Source: Paracoccus marinaquae
GTDB taxonomy: Bacteria > Pseudomonadota > Alphaproteobacteria > Rhodobacterales > Rhodobacteraceae
NCBI RefSeq assembly: GCF_018860165.1
Contig: NZ_JAHKNG010000013.1
Coordinates: 1-64,000 of the forward strand
Direction of reading: 5' to 3'
DNA: 64,000 nt
The position numbers and the translations under genes are program-made. Position 1 is the stretch's first letter, and every line of letters begins with the position of its first letter. Positions 1 through 7,559 of this stretch are shown here, in pieces. The notes under the pieces were generated by a model that saw nothing but the letters and a program-made list of their open reading frames with translations, was not told the DNA's origin and ran no database searches.

Positions 1-16
1 GCATCAGCCATGGGAG

Positions 17-70
17 GGTCTCCTGATGAAAGGTTGGTCTTCAGCAACCAAACCTTCCCATCAGGGGGCC
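17..70. other. Long imperfect stem-loop upstream of the first gene
   Basis: The outer arm at 17-28 pairs with 59-70: seven Watson-Crick pairs CCTGATG/CATCAGG (22-28 with 59-65), extended outward by further G-C and G-T pairs. An inner arm AAGGTT (30-35) pairs with AACCTT (51-56) and GGT (36-38) with ACC (47-49), leaving an 8-nt loop. There is no T-run on either side, so it is not a classical intrinsic terminator. It may be the 3' hairpin of an upstream gene lying outside the window, or a regulatory or mRNA-stability structure ahead of the Hint-domain gene. Confidence 0.5.
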
Positions 71-194
71 ATTCCCGCCAACACAGACACCTCTCCCGCG
101 TCAGCGGCTTCGTTCAATCATGAACGTTAACAGACCCTAGGTTCTTTCGGAAAGACCCTTGTTTTCGTCATCGACGACCGGAGACCGGATCACC

Positions 195-1334
195 ATGGCC
201 TTCATTTCCGAACTCAATTTCTTCGGCGGCAGCGGCGCCGCGGGCGGGGAGCATGTGGAGATCGTCCTCGGCCCCGGGGAGGATCCGGCGGATTTCGTTG
301 TCAGCGCCTATACCGATACCGGCGCATTGCACACCGGGGCCGGCGGCCCGACCAATCCGTCCGGGCAGGTGAACCTCGCCAGCCTGACGGGCGTGCCCGA
401 CCCCGACCACCCCACCTACACCGTCTATGTCATTCCGCTGGGTTTCAGGATCGCCGCCAGTTCCCCGACCGAGGCCAGTGGCGTTGCGCTGACCAATGTC
501 GACACGGACACGGTCATTGCATTCTATTCGGGGACCCGGACGGGTCCGGTCACGGCGACCGAGGGGGCAGCCTCTGGCGCAACGTCAGAGGACATCGTCG
601 GCGTCGGGGCGGGAGGCGGTCAAAGCTATCAATGGGATATCAACGACAACCTGACCATCGGCCCGCCAACGCCCGGCGAGGCTGCCGTTTGCCTCACCGG
701 GGGCTGCCTTGTCAGAACGGCCAGCGGCGTGAAGGCGGCGGAAGAGCTAAGCCCCGGTGATCTCGTCTGGACGCTGGATCACAGCTATCAGCCGATCCGC
801 TGGATCGGGCGGCGCAAGCTGCGGCAGGACGAACTGGCCGCCGATCCGCGACAATGCCCGATCCTGCTGCAGCCATCCAGCTTTGGCCCCGGCCGGCCGG
901 AACGTCCGCTGATGCTGTCGCCCCAGCATCGGGTGCTGGTCCGGGCGCGGGCCGCGCAGCGGATGTATGGCGATGACGAGGTCCTGATTGCGGCCAAGAA
1001 GCTGACCGCCTTCCTGGGCATCCAGCCGGCGGAGGTGGCCGAGGTCACCTATGTCCACCTGCTGTTCGATCGGCACGAGGTGATCGAGACCGATGGCCTG
1101 CTGGTCGAGAGCCTGCTGCTGGCGCCCGTCTCGAAGGACCTGCTGTCCCGTGCGGCGCTGGTGGACGAGGTCGGGATCCTGCCCGATCCCGACCGCTTTC
1201 CCGGCGCGCAGGTTCCCTGCCGGCCGGTCGCGGACGGGAAGAAGGGCAAGCAGCTGCTGCAGCGCCTGCAACGGAATGCGAAGCCGCTGCAGCCGGATGC
1301 GGACGGTGACCACGCGCTTCGCCGCGCCGACTGA
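195..1334 (+). CDS. Hint-domain protein with a lamin-tail-like N-terminal domain
   Basis: This 379-aa protein has a C-terminal Hedgehog/intein-type (Hint_2) domain. The conserved Cys lies in a CLTGG motif followed by the LVRT strand, then a PGDLVWTLD segment, a QPIRWIG motif and the SPQHRVLV histidine motif, the usual order for this domain in Rhodobacterales. The N-terminal ~170 residues, with an ISELNF start and a GEHVEIVL strand, look like a lamin-tail or other Ig-like beta domain; this is inference. There is no classical signal peptide. Such proteins are usually thought to be secreted or surface-associated, with the Hint domain perhaps self-cleaving, but the function is not established. 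The ATG at 195 is preferred over a TTG at 159 because GGAG lies at 180-183 with suitable spacing. The 216 nt downstream hold no recognisable gene. Confidence 0.8.
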   Translation: MAFISELNFFGGSGAAGGEHVEIVLGPGEDPADFVVSAYTDTGALHTGAGGPTNPSGQVNLASLTGVPDPDHPTYTVYVIPLGFRIAASSPTEASGVALTNVDTDTVIAFYSGTRTGPVTATEGAASGATSEDIVGVGAGGGQSYQWDINDNLTIGPPTPGEAAVCLTGGCLVRTASGVKAAEELSPGDLVWTLDHSYQPIRWIGRRKLRQDELAADPRQCPILLQPSSFGPGRPERPLMLSPQHRVLVRARAAQRMYGDDEVLIAAKKLTAFLGIQPAEVAEVTYVHLLFDRHEVIETDGLLVESLLLAPVSKDLLSRAALVDEVGILPDPDRFPGAQVPCRPVADGKKGKQLLQRLQRNAKPLQPDADGDHALRRAD

Positions 1335-1550
1335 CCGGATATCGCGAGGCCAGCCCGGGGGCAGCCGAACGCCCCGTGCACCACGCGTATGCCGGGGGTG
1401 CACAGGCTGTACACAGCTTGCGCGCGCCGGGTTAAGGATCCGTTGAGATCCGGCAGGTCGGCGGGGGCAGGCAGGGAAGATGCCCTATTTCGTCGGGGGT
1501 TTGTCTGGCGAGCACAATCCGAGGGGCGGATTTGCGGATGAAGGTGCCGC

Positions 1551-2240
1551 TCAGGGATAGACCTGCACGACAACATCAGACGAAACAATCATTCCCGGCG
1601 TTACGATGGCCAGGTTCTTCATCCATCCCCAGCACATCTCCGTGTCTGTGGCCTCGATACAAGGGAAATGGCCTATTCGGTTCTCCAACAAAGCCTCCCC
1701 AAGCGGGGCGTCTATTGTTGTGACATCCCGGAGGGGCTTCGGCGCGACGAGCATGACGCCAGCGTTAAGCGCGGCCGCAAATGGAAGCTCGGCATTGTAG
1801 AGCTTGCCGTTTTCGAGCATCAATTCAGTATCATATGGCATTCCAAAGGCCACAATGCCTGAAAATAACGCCATCGGTCCAAGATCGTAACTTTCAGCCC
1901 TCACAGCCTCCAAGCCCTTGACGCGAAAAACGGCATAGGCCTCACTCTCAATGAACAGGTCCAGCGGGGTCTCGGTAACACCCTGCTCCTGGTCAACATA
2001 GATTACGACTGGCCCACCGCTTGACGGGCGGATCACGCCTACCGACGCCCACTCGCCAGATTCATTCTGCCGCACGATTTCATCGAAATCGTTGAGGCCG
2101 TTTCGGAAGACCAGATCGCCGGGAAGCCAATCCCAGGCTGCTTCGGCCATCATCCCGGTATAGTCGGAGTCCTGCGCAAAAGCGGAAGAGCCGGAAAAAG
2201 TCGCCAGAACCAGCGAAAGACGGAGAAGGATGCGCCGCAT
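1551..2240 (-). CDS. YiiX-like permuted papain-fold exported protein, predicted catalytically dead
   Basis: This 229-aa protein begins with a signal peptide (basic MRR, hydrophobic stretch, AFA-Q cleavage site near residue 23). It continues with the layout of YiiX/YebB-type NlpC/P60-like cysteine hydrolases: a GDLVFRNG strand at 41-48, a WASVGVI strand at 64-70 where the family usually has SHVGI, and PYD...LYNAEL at 135-152 where the family has YCSEL. Both expected catalytic residues are replaced: His by Ser66 and Cys by Asn149. The fold is probably kept but the hydrolase activity probably lost, which suggests a binding role in the periplasm. The start at 2240 is chosen because it places the signal peptide at the N-terminus; a TTG 30 nt upstream would bury it. 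G+C is visibly lower than in the neighbours. Confidence 0.65.
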   Translation of the reverse strand: MRRILLRLSLVLATFSGSSAFAQDSDYTGMMAEAAWDWLPGDLVFRNGLNDFDEIVRQNESGEWASVGVIRPSSGGPVVIYVDQEQGVTETPLDLFIESEAYAVFRVKGLEAVRAESYDLGPMALFSGIVAFGMPYDTELMLENGKLYNAELPFAAALNAGVMLVAPKPLRDVTTIDAPLGEALLENRIGHFPCIEATDTEMCWGWMKNLAIVTPGMIVSSDVVVQVYP

Positions 2241-2351
2241 GGGATCTGCTCTGTTGTTTTCTTGCGCCAATCATCGGACCTGTTCCGAGCGAGGGCAAGC
2301 CGAAGGCCGGACTTTCATGAAGTGGCGCACCCGCGCGGCGGGTGCAGATAA

Positions 2352-2436
2352 GGTGTTTGCCCTGTCGCGGCGGGCAAACCGAGCCGGGGCGCAGCCGCAC
2401 CCAAAGGGCATTTCGTGACCCGACAGGGCAAATGCC
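2352..2436. repeat. 12-bp perfect inverted repeat, spaced
   Basis: TTTGCCCTGTCG at 2356-2367 is the exact reverse complement of 2421-2432, and the arms extend outward by two G-T pairs and GG/CC. The 53-nt interior is itself G/C-rich with a further partial copy (GGGCAAACC). It lies between the end of the LuxR-type gene and the start of the YiiX-like gene, both on the minus strand. It could be a long terminator hairpin for the regulator gene or an operator; no T-run is present. Confidence 0.45.
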
Positions 2437-2471
2437 ATGACTATCGACAGACGGCGCGCCTGCCGCCTCGG

Positions 2472-3545
2472 TCAGGTCCGGGTTGCGAGCCAGTCATGGG
2501 CGAGCAGACCAAGCTGAAGCTGGGTCCGGGTGTCGGTCTTGTCGAACAGGCGGGACAGATGCGTCCTTGCCGTGGTGAGGCTGATCTCGAGGCGTTCGGC
2601 GGCCTCGGGCAATGAACAGCCCGAGGCGAGCAGGCAGGCGATGTCGCATTCCCTCGGGGTCAGGCCGAAGGCCCGTGCAAGCCTGGTTCTCGGCTCTGCC
2701 TCCGAGGCGCGCGATATCCGCAGGCGTACCGCCCCGGGCGCGCTGCGGCCACCGGGCAGAAGCGCGACGTTGATGCGTCCAAGACTCGTCGCCACGGGGC
2801 CGATCACAATGCCGACGGGAGGCGGCCAGTCATCCGAGGCGCGGCCGGTCGCGCGCAACGCCGCGGCAAGCCCGGGCAGAAGCGGCATGGACAGGGTGCC
2901 TTGGCGAAGCACGATGACACCGGCGCGCGACCATTCCGCCAACCAGGCCTCGTGGCGCAGGACGCGCCCTTCGGGGGTGACAAGGGCTTCACGCGGCAGG
3001 TCCGTGGCGGGCTCATCGGCCAGGAAAACCGGCTGCGACGCATCCAACATGCGCGCGAGAGCGGTCGCAAGTTCAGCACCGAAACGGATGTCATCGCTGT
3101 CGAAGGGATCGCGTCCCTGCCGGCGCCCGACGGTCAGCAGACCGATGGTGCCCGAGCGAGGGTTCGTCAGGGTCAATGTCATCAATGCGTCGAACCCCTG
3201 CGGCCGGATGAAGTCGTTGAAGATCGTCGAGCGGCGATAGCCCCGGCGGGCCTTGTGATCGGTGGCCGTCAATGCCCGACCTGCGGGCTGGCCTGCGGCC
3301 TGAGCCCAGATATGGTTGGCCGCGTGCATCTCGGCATCGTAGCGTTCGTGCCAGTCGGGATCGGTGTCGGGACAGGCGCGCTCAAGCATCGTGCCGCGCC
3401 TGTTCAGAAAGCCGATGGTGGCCCGCCCGGCATCCAGCGCGCGCGCGGCCAGCCGGGCAACATCGGACCAGCGATCCGGATCCCGCGACGCCGCCGCGGT
3501 CTGCCCGACCGCCCCCAGCGCGGCGGAAATGTCATGCCTGACCAT
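2472..3545 (-). CDS. LuxR-family transcriptional regulator with a GAF-like sensor domain
   Basis: This is a 357-aa protein. The C-terminal ~60 residues form a LuxR/FixJ-type helix-turn-helix: an [15 protein letters not shown] helix, [26 protein letters not shown] and RTQLQLGLL, all matching the family pattern. The N-terminal ~180 residues ([45 protein letters not shown]) look like a GAF domain that would bind a small ligand. The ATG at 3545 has a strong Shine-Dalgarno GGGAGG about 7 nt upstream. The gene is divergent from the DUF4188/hydrolase pair across a 116-nt gap, so those two genes are the obvious candidate targets (inference). The ligand cannot be guessed from the sequence. Confidence 0.85.
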   Translation of the reverse strand: MVRHDISAALGAVGQTAAASRDPDRWSDVARLAARALDAGRATIGFLNRRGTMLERACPDTDPDWHERYDAEMHAANHIWAQAAGQPAGRALTATDHKARRGYRRSTIFNDFIRPQGFDALMTLTLTNPRSGTIGLLTVGRRQGRDPFDSDDIRFGAELATALARMLDASQPVFLADEPATDLPREALVTPEGRVLRHEAWLAEWSRAGVIVLRQGTLSMPLLPGLAAALRATGRASDDWPPPVGIVIGPVATSLGRINVALLPGGRSAPGAVRLRISRASEAEPRTRLARAFGLTPRECDIACLLASGCSLPEAAERLEISLTTARTHLSRLFDKTDTRTQLQLGLLAHDWLATRT

Positions 3546-3628
3546 CAGGACGCCTCCCACGCATATCCTACGATCGAAGGACGCGCGCCGCCAGAGAATC
3601 ATCCAAGAGTTGGACAGTCACATTCACC

Positions 3629-3660
3629 GAAGGAAGGGGCAAAGGAAGGAAGGGGCAAAG
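3629..3660 (+). repeat. Perfect 16-bp tandem duplication spanning the ribosome-binding site
   Basis: The unit GAAGGAAGGGGCAAAG occurs at 3629-3644 and again, identical, at 3645-3660, immediately before the ATG at 3662. Each unit carries a purine-rich AAGGAAGGGG that can act as a Shine-Dalgarno, so the mRNA has two, 16 nt apart. Only the second is at a normal distance from the start codon. Confidence 0.9.
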
Positions 3661-3661
3661 A

Positions 3662-4150
3662 ATGTCGAAAGTGATTGATGGGCGGTTCACGGCGCGGATC
3701 GAGGGCGATTTCGTCGTCTTCCTGATCGGCATGCGGATCAACAAGCCCTGGAAGATCGCAAAATGGTGGCCGGTGTTCACGGGCATGCCGAAGATGGTCA
3801 AGGAACTGCAGCGTGCCGGAACCCAGAGCGGCTTTCTGGGAACGACGCCGGTCCGGCCTGGTGTCATCGCGCAATACTGGCGGTCGTTCGAGCAATTGGA
3901 AGCCTTTGCGCGGTCGGCTGACCAGGCCCACTGGCCGGCCTGGGTCGCATTCAACAGGCGGATCAAGGGGGCACGCGGCGATGTCGGGATCTGGCACGAA
4001 ACCTACAAGATCCGGGCCGACGAATACGAGTGTTTCTATTCCGGCATGCCGCCCTATGGGCTTTCGTCAGTGGCCGAGTTGATCCCGCTTGGCCGGATGA
4101 AGGGTGGCGAAACTGCGGCGCGGGACCGACTGGCCGGGAAGCTGGGCTGA
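3662..4150 (+). CDS. DUF4188-family protein (putative monooxygenase-like)
   Basis: This 162-aa soluble protein resembles the DUF4188 family, which is sometimes annotated as monooxygenase-like because of its dimeric alpha-beta barrel fold. Recognisable parts are the N-terminal [19 protein letters not shown] strand, [20 protein letters not shown] in the middle, the [13 protein letters not shown] helix, GIWHETYKI, and [12 protein letters not shown] near the end. The start is set by the duplicated purine-rich ribosome-binding site. It is followed after 9 nt by an alpha/beta hydrolase gene, so the two are probably cotranscribed and may act on the same small molecule. They are divergent from a LuxR-type regulator. 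No biochemical role is established for the family; a ligand or substrate cannot be inferred. Confidence 0.7.
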   Translation: MSKVIDGRFTARIEGDFVVFLIGMRINKPWKIAKWWPVFTGMPKMVKELQRAGTQSGFLGTTPVRPGVIAQYWRSFEQLEAFARSADQAHWPAWVAFNRRIKGARGDVGIWHETYKIRADEYECFYSGMPPYGLSSVAELIPLGRMKGGETAARDRLAGKLG

Positions 4151-4159
4151 GGGAAAGAC

Positions 4160-4909
4160 ATGGCGACCTTCGTTCTTGTCCATAACGGTTTCGCCGGGGC
4201 ATGGGTCTGGCGGCAGGTCGAGCACCTGCTGCGCGATGCCGGGCACGAGGTCCATACGCCGACCCTGACGGGGCTTGGCGCGCGCGCGCATCTCGCTCAT
4301 CCCGGCATCGACCTTGGCACCCATGTCGCCGATGTGCTTGGCACTTTTGCCTGCGAAGAGATCAGCGGGGCGATTCTGGTCGGGTCGAGTTCCAGCGGCA
4401 CCGTCATCGCCGGCGTGGCCGAACGCCTGCCCCGGGCGATCCGTCAGCTGGTCTTTCTTGACACGCCGGTCCCGACCGATGGCCAGTCCTGGTTCGATAT
4501 CATCGGGCCCGAGGTCGCGGCGCCACTTCTCGACGCCGCCCGCCTTCATGGCGACGGCTGGCGTGTGCCGCGCAACGACGTGCCTCCGCCGAGATGGGTT
4601 CCGCACCCGCTTGGCGCCGTCACCGAGCGGCTGCGGCTGACCGACCCGGACGCCGCGCGTCTGCCGCGCACGATGATCCACTGCACCGATCGGCCGCCTG
4701 ACTGGTTCCTTGGCCTCGGCGGGGTGATCGACCGCGCAGCCGAGGCCGCGCGCGGCTCCGGGATCGAGGTGCTGTGCCTGAAGGCGGATCATCTGCCGCA
4801 ACTCAGCTGCCCGGGCGACCTTGCAGGCATGCTGAACGCGATTGCCGGGTCGTCCGACGAGGATCAGTTGAAGAAGGCTCCTGCGGAAAACCGCGGCCCC
4901 GCGTTCTGA
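4160..4909 (+). CDS. Alpha/beta hydrolase (EstC/hydroxynitrile-lyase-like)
   Basis: A 249-aa alpha/beta-hydrolase. The VLVHNGFAGAWVWRQV oxyanion-hole region sits at 5-20. The nucleophile elbow at 75-80 reads GSSSSG where relatives have GHSYGG, so Ser77 is the expected nucleophile, but the second Gly of GxSxG is Ser79. The catalytic His lies in KADHLPQL near the C-terminus, and Asp is probably in the LDTPVP region. The layout (short cap, GARAHLAHPGIDL loop) matches the plant esterase/EstC-like subfamily acting on small esters or amides. It is downstream of the DUF4188 gene with a GAGGGAAAG ribosome-binding site before the ATG. The last ~13 residues are encoded by one arm of the terminator hairpin. 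The substrate is unknown. Confidence 0.8.
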   Translation: MATFVLVHNGFAGAWVWRQVEHLLRDAGHEVHTPTLTGLGARAHLAHPGIDLGTHVADVLGTFACEEISGAILVGSSSSGTVIAGVAERLPRAIRQLVFLDTPVPTDGQSWFDIIGPEVAAPLLDAARLHGDGWRVPRNDVPPPRWVPHPLGAVTERLRLTDPDAARLPRTMIHCTDRPPDWFLGLGGVIDRAAEAARGSGIEVLCLKADHLPQLSCPGDLAGMLNAIAGSSDEDQLKKAPAENRGPAF

Positions 4910-4923
4910 ACGCGGGGCCGCGG
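4891..4923. terminator. Bidirectional hairpin terminator overlapping a stop codon
   Basis: There is a perfect 15-bp inverted repeat (4891-4905 with 4909-4923) and a 3-nt loop. The TGA stop of the hydrolase (4907-4909) lies in the loop and first base of the right arm. Reading the minus strand, the hairpin is followed by TTTTCC, giving an intrinsic terminator for the minus-strand operon ending at 4975. Reading plus, it closes the DUF4188/hydrolase unit. Confidence 0.8.
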
Positions 4924-4974
4924 GGCGAAAATTCGATGCCGGAGCCGGTTCTGACGGGACGCGCGGGACGGCGG

Positions 4975-5670
4975 CTATTTCCGCGGCTTGCCCCTGAACG
5001 TGTCCAGCCAGCCGGTGAAGCGTCCGCGGGCCTCGCTGGCCTCGGCCACGACCCGGTCGCGGGCGGCGTCGGCGCCGGCCTCGACATCGTCCCAGGCCTG
5101 ATCGACGCGGGCCACGGCCGGGTCGATGGTGCGTTCGCGGAACTGCGCCCACATGCGCCAGACCAGCAGCAGCAGGATCAGCAGGATGCCGCAGACAACC
5201 ATGGCGGCCCAGTTGCGCGGACGCTCATCCGGGCCGGCGAGCGTATCGACCGAGATGGCGTTGGGATAGATCGTCAGCCACGGGATCCGCCAGCCATAGG
5301 CGGTGATGCTGACCCATTGCGGATCGGCCGAGTTGGAACGGAGATTGGTCGCCTCGGAATGCAGGTTGGCGCTGTCATATTTGAAATAGGGCGGCCAGAT
5401 CCAGCCGGTATCCTCGTTGCGATAGACGAAGACCTTGCCGTTCGGGCGCACCGTGTCGATGAAGCGCACGTCGCGCTGGCCGGCGGCGTTCTCGACCGTG
5501 CCGGTATCCTCGGCGGCGTAGAAGATCGCGTTCGACGAGGTGATCGGGGTCAGCCGGTTATAGGTATTGGTGATCCGGACCGTGTTCTTCGAGGGCAGCG
5601 TGTAGTCGAGGAAGGCGAAGACCACGACGCCCAGCAGCACCCCCAGCAAGACCTTGACGTAATACAGCAT
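4975..5670 (-). CDS. DUF1523-family membrane protein
   Basis: This 231-aa protein has an N-terminal membrane segment (VKVLLGVLLGVVVFAFLDY, about residues 5-23), a ~130-residue extracytoplasmic domain and a second membrane segment (AAMVVCGILLILLLLVW, ~150-167). It ends in a charged cytoplasmic helix rich in Ala, Asp, Glu and Arg. The central domain motifs (NTVRITNTYNR, DVRFIDTVRPNGKVFVYRNEDTGW, PPYFKYDSANL) match the DUF1523 family found in alphaproteobacteria and some gammaproteobacteria. Function is unknown. It is the last gene of a minus-strand cluster with an AAA+ ATPase and other unknowns; 12 nt separate it from the small membrane protein upstream, and a strong hairpin follows 50 nt downstream. 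Confidence 0.75.
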   Translation of the reverse strand: MLYYVKVLLGVLLGVVVFAFLDYTLPSKNTVRITNTYNRLTPITSSNAIFYAAEDTGTVENAAGQRDVRFIDTVRPNGKVFVYRNEDTGWIWPPYFKYDSANLHSEATNLRSNSADPQWVSITAYGWRIPWLTIYPNAISVDTLAGPDERPRNWAAMVVCGILLILLLLVWRMWAQFRERTIDPAVARVDQAWDDVEAGADAARDRVVAEASEARGRFTGWLDTFRGKPRK

Positions 5671-5682
5671 GCGTGGCGCCCC

Positions 5683-5964
5683 TTATTGCCAGTTGACCCA
5701 ATAGACGACCGCCATGACGGCCAGCGTCGGGATGATGAAGACCAGCCACAGCAGCCGCGCCTTCAGCGTCCGGTCGAAGCCGACCATCGACTTGCGGACA
5801 AACTCGTCCCGGGCCGGGTTGTTCCCGGCGCGGTCGGGATGACGCGCGTCCCAGATCTCCTCGAGCCGCTCGCGCCGCAGCGACCGGATATAGATCCGCA
5901 GGAGCAGATAGAACATCGCCTCGAGAAGCAAGACCAGGACGATCAGGCGAAACAGCGCAGCCAT
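5683..5964 (-). CDS. Small two-TM membrane protein of unknown function
   Basis: This is a 93-aa protein with two hydrophobic segments: FRLIVLVLLLEAMFYLLLRIYI at ~5-26 and LLWLVFIIPTLAVMAVVYWV at ~71-90. Between them is a charged loop of about 45 residues (RRERLEEIWDARHPDRAGNNP). The start at 5964 lies one nucleotide from the stop of the upstream gene (5966), and the next gene starts 12 nt downstream, so translation is very likely coupled. I recognise no family. The membrane topology and its position between the DUF6638-like and DUF1523 genes suggest it is a membrane partner of those proteins (inference). Confidence 0.75.
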   Translation of the reverse strand: MAALFRLIVLVLLLEAMFYLLLRIYIRSLRRERLEEIWDARHPDRAGNNPARDEFVRKSMVGFDRTLKARLLWLVFIIPTLAVMAVVYWVNWQ

Positions 5965-5965
5965 C

Positions 5966-7351
5966 CTATTCCCCCCATGGACCGGCGGGGCGCGGCAGCC
6001 CGGCTTCGCTGAGGCTGACGCGCGGGCTGCCCCAGGGGCCCGAGCCGGCCCGGGCCGGAGCGGGGGGCGCGCCGGGTTCGCGCATGCCCGGCTCGGGGCC
6101 GAACAGGGCCTCACGGGTGCCCTGCTTGTCGATGGCGTATTCGCGGGCCAGCATCTCGGCCACATAGGCGCGCTTGTCGTCGGGCCAGGTCTGGTAGAGG
6201 CGGTAGAACAGCGGCTTGTGGGTGATGAACAGCTGGCGGATGTCATGCGGCGCCAGTTCCGACAGCAGCCGGTTGATCAGGTCGCGGGCCGGGCCGGGCG
6301 TGGCGCGGATGGCGTAGAAATAGGCCGGGTCGGCGCTGTCGATCACCGGCCAGTCGCCGCCCTGTTCGGCATAGCGCTGCAGCGCCGCCAGCCCCCTGAC
6401 CTCGGGCGGCAGGTCGGCGCCCATCCGGCCCGCCGCGCGGCGCAGCCCGGCGCGGCCGCCATCGCCGGCCCCGATGCCCAGCCGCACCGCCGCATCGGCC
6501 AGCACGAAGTCGATCTTCTGGCGCAGGATCGGGCCGGCATCGGCGCCGCGCGCGCTGATGATCGGCTCGGCCAGCGCGTTGCGCGCCAGCCAGGCGGCCA
6601 GCTTGTGGCGGTCCCCGGTGGTGAGGCTGAGAAAGCCCTTGACCTCGACCGCCTGGGCCGGGTCGGCGAAGATCATCGCCGCCTCCTTCGACGAGCGGAT
6701 CACATAGACGCCGCCGAAACCGGCGGTCCAGAAATCCGGCACCTCGAAATCGGTGCGGTTCAGGCGGATCGGGTTGCGCAGCACATCGCCGGATTTCCGG
6801 GCCTGCTCGATCATCCGGGCGATCAGCACGTCGTCCCACCAGGCATCGGCTTCAGTGCGGAATTTCTCGATCATCGAGGCCAGCCGGTCGGCCTCGGCCA
6901 CATGGTTGCCGGTGGTGTCGGCGCTGACGGTCAGGCGGCGGATATTGGGAAGATCGGCGGGGCCGGTCAGCTGCCAGACCTGATCGTCGATCTGGCCCAG
7001 CACCGCGTCGCGGGCGGTCAGGCTGAACAGCTGGCTTTCGTTTCCGGTGATGAACTGGCGCATCACGTCGCGCAGCACCGACAGATCCGCGTTCAGCATC
7101 GGCGCGGTCTTCTGCTCGGTCGTCAGCAGGATGAACTGCCGCTCGGCCCCCTTCGGCGCCAGATAGTCCATGTCGCCCAGCTCGTCCCCGATCTCGGGGG
7201 AATGGCCGCTGATGTCGATGTGGAATTCGCTCAGCGCGGTTTCGCGGCCGGTGATCTTTTTCAGCGCGCGGTTATAGAGCCCCACCCAGGCGGTCGAATC
7301 CACCCGGATGAGATTGCCGAACATCAGGCCCTTTTCGATGAGGCGTTTCAT
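5966..7351 (-). CDS. Uncharacterised soluble protein, DUF6638-like
   Basis: A 461-aa soluble protein with no membrane segments. The N-terminus (MKRLIEKGLMFGNLIRVDS, HIDISGHSPEIGDELGDMDY, RQFILLTTEQKTAP) matches a conserved Rhodobacterales family that I recall as DUF6638; I am fairly but not fully sure of that number. The middle has FRTEADAWWDDVLIARMI and FWTAGFGGVYVIRSSKEAAMIF. The last ~40 residues are Pro/Gly/Ala-rich and look disordered. The ATG at 7351 is chosen because the conserved family N-terminus begins there and GGAAG lies just upstream. It follows a probable terminator at 7474-7491, so it may have its own promoter in the 7352-7559 gap, or depend on read-through from the ATPase unit. 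Confidence 0.7.
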   Translation of the reverse strand: MKRLIEKGLMFGNLIRVDSTAWVGLYNRALKKITGRETALSEFHIDISGHSPEIGDELGDMDYLAPKGAERQFILLTTEQKTAPMLNADLSVLRDVMRQFITGNESQLFSLTARDAVLGQIDDQVWQLTGPADLPNIRRLTVSADTTGNHVAEADRLASMIEKFRTEADAWWDDVLIARMIEQARKSGDVLRNPIRLNRTDFEVPDFWTAGFGGVYVIRSSKEAAMIFADPAQAVEVKGFLSLTTGDRHKLAAWLARNALAEPIISARGADAGPILRQKIDFVLADAAVRLGIGAGDGGRAGLRRAAGRMGADLPPEVRGLAALQRYAEQGGDWPVIDSADPAYFYAIRATPGPARDLINRLLSELAPHDIRQLFITHKPLFYRLYQTWPDDKRAYVAEMLAREYAIDKQGTREALFGPEPGMREPGAPPAPARAGSGPWGSPRVSLSEAGLPRPAGPWGE

Positions 7352-7473
7352 CTGCGGCTTCCGGGCGTGACAGAGGGCTGCGTCCAACCGTGGAGGGACG
7401 CGGCGACGGTGCCGACGGGCAGTTCATGGGACCACACCGCCAGACCCGACGAGGGGGCGCAGGCGACAGCAAA

Positions 7474-7491
7474 GCCCCCGCCCATGGGGGC
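7474..7491 (-). terminator. Probable intrinsic terminator after the low-GC exported-protein gene
   Basis: GCCCCC (7474-7479) pairs with GGGGGC (7486-7491) around a 6-nt loop. On the minus strand the stem is followed by TTTGC. It lies ~70 nt downstream of the stop at 7560 and ~120 nt upstream of the DUF6638-like start. The stem is short and the T-run only 3 nt, so termination may be partial. Confidence 0.45.
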
Positions 7492-7559
7492 CTGCCCGGG
7501 TCGCTGACGCGGCTGTTCCGGGCGGGGAGCGATTCTGCAACAACCCGCAACCAATCGTA

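Noticed and set aside
195-1334. Intein or mobile element in the Hint-domain gene
   Set aside because: There is no homing endonuclease and no C-terminal extein junction; the domain is of the stand-alone Hint_2 type.
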